A stretch of DNA of 64,000 nt, from contig OY829546.1 of NCBI GenBank assembly GCA_963691705.1, positions 36,364,040 to 36,428,039 on the forward strand, in the 5' to 3' direction. The translations under genes were made by a program, and so were the position numbers. Under the pieces are notes generated by a model that made no database searches, was not told the origin of the DNA, and saw only the letters and a list, made by a program, of their open reading frames with translations. Below are positions 56,901 to 64,000 of this stretch, piece after piece. Source of the stretch: Viola odorata (lineage: Eukaryota; Streptophyta; Magnoliopsida; Malpighiales; Violaceae). Numbering within the stretch: the first letter of the stretch is position 1; every line of letters starts with the position of its first letter.

Positions 56901-59900
56901 AGTGGGGATACCACAAAATTTGGACGTTGACGAAGAGATGTGATACGAGCGGGGATACCGTAAACTTTGACCTTTGATGAAGAGACAAGATCCGAGTGGG
57001 GATACCGTAAAATTCAAACGTTGACGAAGAGATGTAATCCGAGTGGGGATACCGCAAAATTCAGACGTTGATGAAGAGACAAGATCCGAGCAAGGATACC
57101 GCAAACTTTAGAAGTTTACGAAGAGATGAGATCTGAGCGGGGGCACTGCAAACTTCGGACATTGATGAAGAGACAAGATCCGAGCGGGAATACCGCTAAC
57201 TTCAGACGTTGATGAAGAGACAAGATCCGAGCGGGGATACCCCAAACTTCAGACATTGATGAAGAGACAAGATCCGAGTGGGGATACCGTAAAATTCGGA
57301 CGTTGACGAAGAGATGTGATCCGAGCGAGGTTACAACAAACTTTGGACGTTCATGAAGAGACAAGATCCGAGCGGGGATATCGCAAACTTCGGATGTTGA
57401 CGAAGAGATGAGATCCGAGCTGGGACATCGCAAAATTCGGACTTTGATGCAGAGATAAGATCCGAGAGGGGATACCGTAAAATTCAGATGTTGACAAATA
57501 GGACTGATCCAAGCGGGGATACCGCAAAAATTCAGACTTCGATGAAGAGACAAGATCCGAGTGGGAATACCACAAAATTCAGACGTTTACGAAGAGATGT
57601 GATCCGAGCGGGGATACCGCAAACTTTGAACTTTGATGAAGAGACAAGATCCGAGTAGGTATACCGTAAAATTTAAACGTTGACGAAGAGATGTAATCCG
57701 AGCGGGGATACCGCAAAATTCAGACGTTAATGAAGAGACAAGATCCGAGTGGGGATACCGCAAACTTCAGATGTTTATGAAGAGATGAGATCCGAGCGGG
57801 GACACCGCAAACTTTGATCGTTGATGAAGAGACAAGATCCGAGCGGGAATACCGCTAACTTCAGACGTTGATGAAGAGACAAGATTCGAGCGGGATCCGA
57901 GCGGGGATACCACAAACTTCAGACATTGATGAAGAGACAAAATCCGAGTGGGGATTCCGTAAAATTCGGACGTTGACAAAGAGATGTGATCCGAGAGGGG
58001 ATATCACAAAATTCAGACGTTGACGAAGAGATGTGATCTGAGAGGGGATATCACAATATTTGGATTTTGATGAAGAGATGTGATTCGAGCGGGGATACAG
58101 CAAAAATCGGGCGTTGACGAAGAGATGTGATCCGAGCGGGGATACAACAAACTTCGGACGTTGATGAAGGGATAAGATCCGATCGGGGATACCGCAAAAT
58201 TCGGACGTTGACAAATAGATGTGATTCAAGCAAGGAAACAACAAAAATTCCAACTTCGATGAAGAGACAAGATCCGAGTGGGGATACCACAAAATTCGGA
58301 CGTTAATGAAGAGATGTGATCCGAGCGGGGAAACCGCAAACTTCAAACTTTGATGAAGAGACAAGATCCGAGTGGGGATATCGCAAAATTCAAACGTTGA
58401 CAAAGAGATGTAATCCGAACGGGGATACAGAAAAATTTAGACGTTGATGAAGAGACAAGATCCGAGCGGGAATACCACAAATTTCGGATGTTGATGAAGA
58501 GACAAGATCCGGGCGGGGATACCATAAACTTCGGACGTTGACGAAGAGATAAGATCTGAGCAAGGATACCGCAAACTTCGGAAGTTGATGAAGAGATATG
58601 ATCCAAGCGGGGATACCGCAAAACTTCGGACTTTGATGAAGAGACAAGATCCGAGTGAGGATACCGCAAAATTCGGACGTTGACGAAGAGATGTGATCTG
58701 AGCGGGGACACCGCAAAATTCAGATTTTGATGAAGAGATGAGATCCGAGTGGGGATACCGCAAAATTCGGACGTTGACGAAGATATGTGATCCGAGTGGG
58801 GATACTATAAACTTCGGACGTTGATGAAAAGACAAGATTCGAGTAGGGATACTGGAAACTTTGGACATTGATAAAGAGACAAGATCCAAACAGGGATACC
58901 GCAAACTTTGGACGTTGATGAAGAGATAAGATCCGAACAGAGATACCGCAAACTTCGGACTTTGACCAATACAAAGATCCGAGCGGGGATACCGCAAACT
59001 TCGGACTTTGATAAAGAGACAATATCCGAGTGGGAATACCGCAAAATTCGGACGTTGACGAAGAGATGTGATCCGAGAGGGGATATCGCAATATTTGGAT
59101 TTTGATGAGGAGATGTGATTCGAGCGGGGATACAACAAACTTTGGACATTGATGAAGAGACAAGATCTGAGCGGGGATACCGCAAAATTCGGATGTTGAC
59201 AAAGAGATGAGATCCGAGCGGGGACACCTTAAAATTCGAACGTTGATGAAGAGACAAGATCCGAGCGGGGATACCGCAAACTTCGAACTTTGATGAAGAG
59301 ATAAGATCCGAGTGGGGATACAACAAACTTTGGACTTTGATGAAGAGACAAGATCCGAGGGGGTATACTGCAAAATTCGGACTTTGATAAAGATATGTGT
59401 TCCGAGCGAGGACACCTCAAAATTCGGACGTTGATGAAGAGACAAGATCCGAGCGGGGATACCGCAAACTTCAGATGTTCATGAAGAGATGAGATCCTAA
59501 CGGGGACACCGCAAACTTCGGACGTTGATGAAGAGATAAGATCCGAGCGGGAATACCGCAAACTTCGGACGTTGATGAAGAGATAAGATCCTAACGGAGA
59601 TACCGCAAACTTCAGACTTTGACCAATAGACAAGATCCGAGCGGGGATACCGCAAACTTCGGACGTTGATGAAGTGATGAGATCCGAGCGGGGATACCGC
59701 AAAATTCAGACATTAACGAAGAGATGTGATCCGAGCGGGGATACCGCAAACTTCGGACGTTGACGAAGAGATGAGATCCGAGCGGGGATACCGCAGAATT
59801 AGGGCGTTCATGAAGTGACAAGATCCGTGCGGGGATACCGCAAACGTCGGACTTTGATAAAGAGACAATATCCGAGTGGGGATACCGCAAACTTTAGACT

Positions 59901-62900
59901 TTGATGAAGAGACAAGATCCGAGTGGGGATACCGCAAAATTTGGACGTTGACGATGAGATGTGATCCGAGAGGGGATATCGCAATATTTGGATTTTGATG
60001 AGGAGATGTGATTCGAGCGGGGATACAGCAAACTTCGGACGTTGACGAAGAGATGTGATCCGAGCGGGGATACAGCAAACTTCGGACATTGATGAAGAGA
60101 CAAGATCCGAGCGGGGATACCACAAACTTCGGATGTTGACGAAGAGATGAGATCCGAGCGAGGACACCGCAAAATTCGGACTTTGATGAAGAGATAAGAT
60201 CCGGGCGGGGATACCGCAAAGTTAGGACGTTGAGAAATAGATGTGATACAAGCGGGGATACCGCAAAAATTCAGACTTCGATAAAGAGACAAGATCCGAG
60301 TGGGGATACTATAAAATTTGGACGTTGAAGAAGAGATGTGATCCAAGAAGGGATATCACAATATTTGGATTTTGATGAAGAGATGTGATTCGAGCGGGGA
60401 TACAACAAAAATCGGGCGTTGACGAAGAGATGTGATCCGAGCGGGGATACAACAAACTTCGGATGTTGATGAAGAGACAAGATCCGAGCGGGGATATCGC
60501 AAACTTCGGATGTTGACGAAGAGATGAGATCCGAGCAGGGACATCGCAAAATTCGGACTTTGATGAAGAGATAAGATCCGAGAAGGGATACCGCAAAATT
60601 CGGACGTTGACAAATAGATGTGATCCAAGCGGGGATACCGCAAAAATTCAGACTTCGATGAAGAGACAAGATCCGAGTGGGGATACCATAAAATTCAAAC
60701 GTTGACGAAGAGATGTAATCCGAGCGGGGATACCACAAAATTCAGACGTTGATGAAGAGACAAGATCCGAGCGGGGATACCGCAAACTTCAGATGTTTAC
60801 GAAGAGATGAGATCCGAGCGGGGACACCGCAAACTTCGGACGTTGATGAAGAGACAAGATCCGAGCGGGAATACCGCTAACTTCAGACGTTGATGAAGAG
60901 ACAAGATCCGAGCGGGGATACCACAAACTTCAGACATTGATGAAGAGACAAGATCCGAGTGGGGATACCGTAAAATTTGGACGTTGACGAAGAGATGTGA
61001 TCCGAGAGGGGATATCACAAAATTCAGACGTTGACGAAGAGATGTGATCCGAGAGGGGATATCACAATATTTTGATTTTGATGAAGAGATGTGATTCGAG
61101 CGGGGATACAGTAAAAATCGGGCGTTGACGAAGAGATGTGATCCGAGTTGGGATACAACAAAGTTCGGCCGTTGATGAAGAGACAAGATCCGATCGCGGG
61201 GATATCACAAACTTTGGATGTGGACGAAGAGATGAGATCCGAGCGGGGACATCGTAAAATTCGGACTTTGATGAAGAGATAAGATCCGAGCGGGGATACC
61301 GCAAAATTCAGACGTTGACAAATAGATGTGATCCAAGCAGGGATACCGCTAAAATTCAGACTTCGATGAAGAGACAAGATCCGAGTGGGGATACCACAAA
61401 ATTCAGACGTTGACGAAGAGATGTGATCCGAGCGGTGATACAGCAAACTTCGAACTTTGATGAAGAGACAAGATCCGAGTGGGGATACCGTAAAATTCAA
61501 ACTTTGACGAAGAGATGTAATCCGAGCGGGGATACCACAAAATTCAGACGTTGATTAAGAGACAAGATCCGAGCGGGGATACCGCAAACTTTGGATGTTT
61601 ACGAAGAGTTGAGATCCGAGTTGGGACACCGCAAACTTCGGACGTTGATAAAGAGACAAGATCCGAGCAGGAATACCGCAAACTGCGGACGTTGATGAAG
61701 AGACAAGATTCGAGCAGGGATACCGCAAACTTTGGATGTTGTCGAAGAGATAAGATCCGAGCAGGGATACCGCAAACTACAGACTATGAGGAAGAGACAA
61801 GATCCGAGTAAGGATACCGCAAACTACGGACGTTGATGAAGAGATGAGATCCGAGCGGGGATACCGCAAAATTCGGATGTTGAGAAAGAGATGTGATCCG
61901 AGCGGGGAAATCGGAAACTTCGGATGTTCATGAAGAGACAAGATACGAGCGGGGATACCCCAAACTTCGGATGTTGACGAAGAGATGAGCTCCAAGAGGG
62001 TATACCAGAAAATTCGGAAGTTGATGAAGAGATAAGATCCAAAAGGGGATACCGTAAACTTCGGACTTTGATAAAGGGACAAGATCCGAGCAGGGATACC
62101 GCAAACTTCATACTTTGATGAAAAGACAAGATCCGAGTAAGGATACCGCAAATCTCAGACGTTGACGAAGAGATGTGATCCAAGCGGTGACACCACAAAA
62201 TTCAGATTTTAATAAAGAGATGAGATCCGAGTGGGTATACCGCAAAATTCATACATTGATGAAGAGATGTGATCCGAGCGAGGATACTGCAAACTTTTGA
62301 CGTTGATGAAAAGACAAGATTCGAGCGAGGATACTGCAAACATTGGGCGTTGATAAAGAGACAAGATCCGAGCGGGGATACCGCAAACTTTGGAAGTTGA
62401 CGAAGAGATAAGATCCGAGCAGGGATACCGCAAACTTCGGACTTTGACCAATAGATAAGATCTGAGCGGGGATACCTCAAACTTCGGACGTTGATGAAGA
62501 GACAAGATCCGAGCGGGGATACCGCAAACTTTGGATGTTGACGAAGAGATGAGATCCGAGCGGGGACACCATAAAATTCGGACGTTGATGAAGAGACAAG
62601 ATCCGAGAGGGGATACCGCAAACATCAAACTTTGATGAAGAGACAAGATCCGAGTGGGGTTACCGCAAACTTTAGACTTTGATGAAGAGACAAGATTCGA
62701 GGGGGGATACCAAAAAAATCAGACTTTGACGAAGATATGTGTTCCGAGCGGGGATACTGCAAAATTCCGACGTTCACGAAGAGACATGATCTGAGCTGGG
62801 ATATCAAAAACTTCGGATGTTGACGAAGAGATGAGATCCGAGCGGGGATACCGTAAACTTCTAACTTCGATGAAGAGACAAGATCCGAGTGAGGATACCT

Positions 62901-64000
62901 CAAAATTCGGACGTTGACAAAGCGATGTGATCTGAGCGGGGATACCGTAAACTTCTAACTTTGTTGAAGAGACAAGATCCGAGTGGGGATACTGCAAAAT
63001 TCGGACTTTGACGAAGAGATGTGTTCTGAGTGAGGATACCGCAAAATTCGGACGATGATAAAGAGACAAGATCCAAGCGGGGATACCGCAAACTTCAGAT
63101 GTTGATGAAGAGATGAGATCCTAACAGGGACACTGCAAACTTCGGACGTTGATGAAGAGATAAGATCCGAGCGGGAATACCGCAAACTTCGAACGTTGAT
63201 GAAGAGACAAGATCCGAGCGGGGATACTGCAAACTTCAGATGTTGACGAAGAGATAAATCCAAGCAGGGATACCGCAAACTTTGAACATTGATGATAAGA
63301 TGAGATCCGAGCGGGGATACCGCAAAATTCGGATGTTGACGAAGAGATGTGATCCGAGCGGGGATACCAAAAACTTCAGACGTTCATGAAGAGACAAGAT
63401 CTGAGCGGTACCACAAACTTCGGACGTTGATGAAGAGACAAGATCCGAGCGGGGATACAACAAACTTCGGATGTTGACAAAGAGATGAGATCCAAGCGGG
63501 GATACCACAAAATTCGGAAGTTGATGAAGAGATAAGATCCAAGCGGGGATACCGCAAACTTTGGACTTCGATGAAGAGACAAGATCCGAGCGGGGATACC
63601 GCAAACTTCAGACTTTGATGAAGAGACAAGATCCGAGTGAGGATACCGCAAAATTCGAACGTTGACGAAAAGATGTGTTCTGAGCGGGGATACCGCAAAA
63701 TTCAGATTTTGATGAAGACATGAGATCCGAGTGGGGATACCGCAAAATTCGGACGTTGACGAAGAGATGTTATCCGAACGGGGATACTGGAAAATTCAGA
63801 TTTTGATGAAGACATAAGATCCGAGCAGGGATACCGCAAACTTCGGACATTAATGAAGAGATGAGATCCAAGTGGGGATATCGTAAAATTCAAACGTTGA
63901 GAAAGAGATGTAATCCGAACGGGGATACCGAAAATTCAGACGTTGATGAAGAGACAAGATTCGAGCGGGAATACCACAAGCTTCGGACGTTGATGAAGAG
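50949..64000 (-). repeat. 13-kb array of a 47-bp minisatellite (M3), about 275 units
   Basis: Head-to-tail units begin GATCCGAGCGGGGATACCGC and continue with an AAACTTCGGACGTTGATGAA segment and GAGACAA, GATGAGA or GATGTGA endings, so neighbours often differ by class. The array fills the window from 50949 to the end and continues beyond it. Divergence between units is typically a few bases, and larger blocks of 0.5-0.8 kb recur. Its position next to the polypurine tract and LTR of C, and the two-unit version at the equivalent place in B, show that it is an expanded 3'-UTR repeat. Long minus-strand frames (up to 411 codons at 55377-56612) arise because the unit has no stop in any of the three minus-strand frames. 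Confidence 0.96.

Noticed and set aside
50949..64000. Many long minus-strand ORFs (up to 411 codons) as a repetitive protein gene
   Set aside because: They follow automatically from a 47-bp unit without minus-strand stops; overlapping frames encode shifted versions of the same unit, and there is no start context, domain or unique sequence.
50949..64000. CRISPR array
   Set aside because: Repeats are contiguous without unique spacers, units drift gradually, there are no cas genes, and the surroundings are plant retrotransposons.

Overview
This window is repeat-rich nuclear DNA of a flowering plant, probably a eudicot with a large genome. The species cannot be named from the sequence. I see no ordinary host gene. 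Almost every base belongs to a stack of transposable elements whose order can be read from exact target-site duplications (TSDs). The dominant family is a Ty3/gypsy Tat/Ogre-type LTR retrotransposon: very long elements, a primer-binding site complementary to tRNA-Arg, an extra ORF (DUF7745-like) before gag, a probable intron between protease and reverse transcriptase, two RNase H domains, an integrase without chromodomain, and a long 3' untranslated region built of minisatellites.

Layout. (1) 1-3110: 3' end and 3' LTR of element D (plus strand). (2) 3227-8271: a hAT DNA transposon with 8-bp TSD GTTGTGGG and an open transposase; its short intron carries a 1,000-bp solo LTR (6532-7531, TSD AAAAG). 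(3) 9940-11756 and 49514-50394: the two halves of the 3' LTR of element C (minus strand), split by element B. (4) 11757-49513: element B (minus strand, TSD AAATC), a derivative with LTRs, PBS, leader, gag and the intron border but no ORF1, protease, reverse transcriptase or integrase. (5) 16842-39363: element A (plus strand, 22.5 kb, TSD CAAGG), inserted in a minisatellite of B. A has all domains (ORF1, gag, protease, RT, RNase H, second RNase H, integrase), but each frame is broken by stops or frameshifts. (6) 50395-64000: the 3' untranslated region of C, of which 50949-64000 is one array of about 275 copies of a 47-bp unit running off the window.

Hand-counted LTR divergence is about 2% for A and about 5% for B, which agrees with the nesting order C, then B, then A. 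A is coding-dead and B lacks pol, so any recent movement needed enzymes from another copy. The parts conserved between diverged elements are cis-acting: the PBS, the leader, two 3'-UTR blocks, a hairpin at the polypurine tract, a GGCCC-armed hairpin in the LTR, and a PBS-like motif about 100 bp inside the LTR end. These conserved cis elements, and the growth of 3'-UTR minisatellites into a satellite-sized array, are the most interesting content here.
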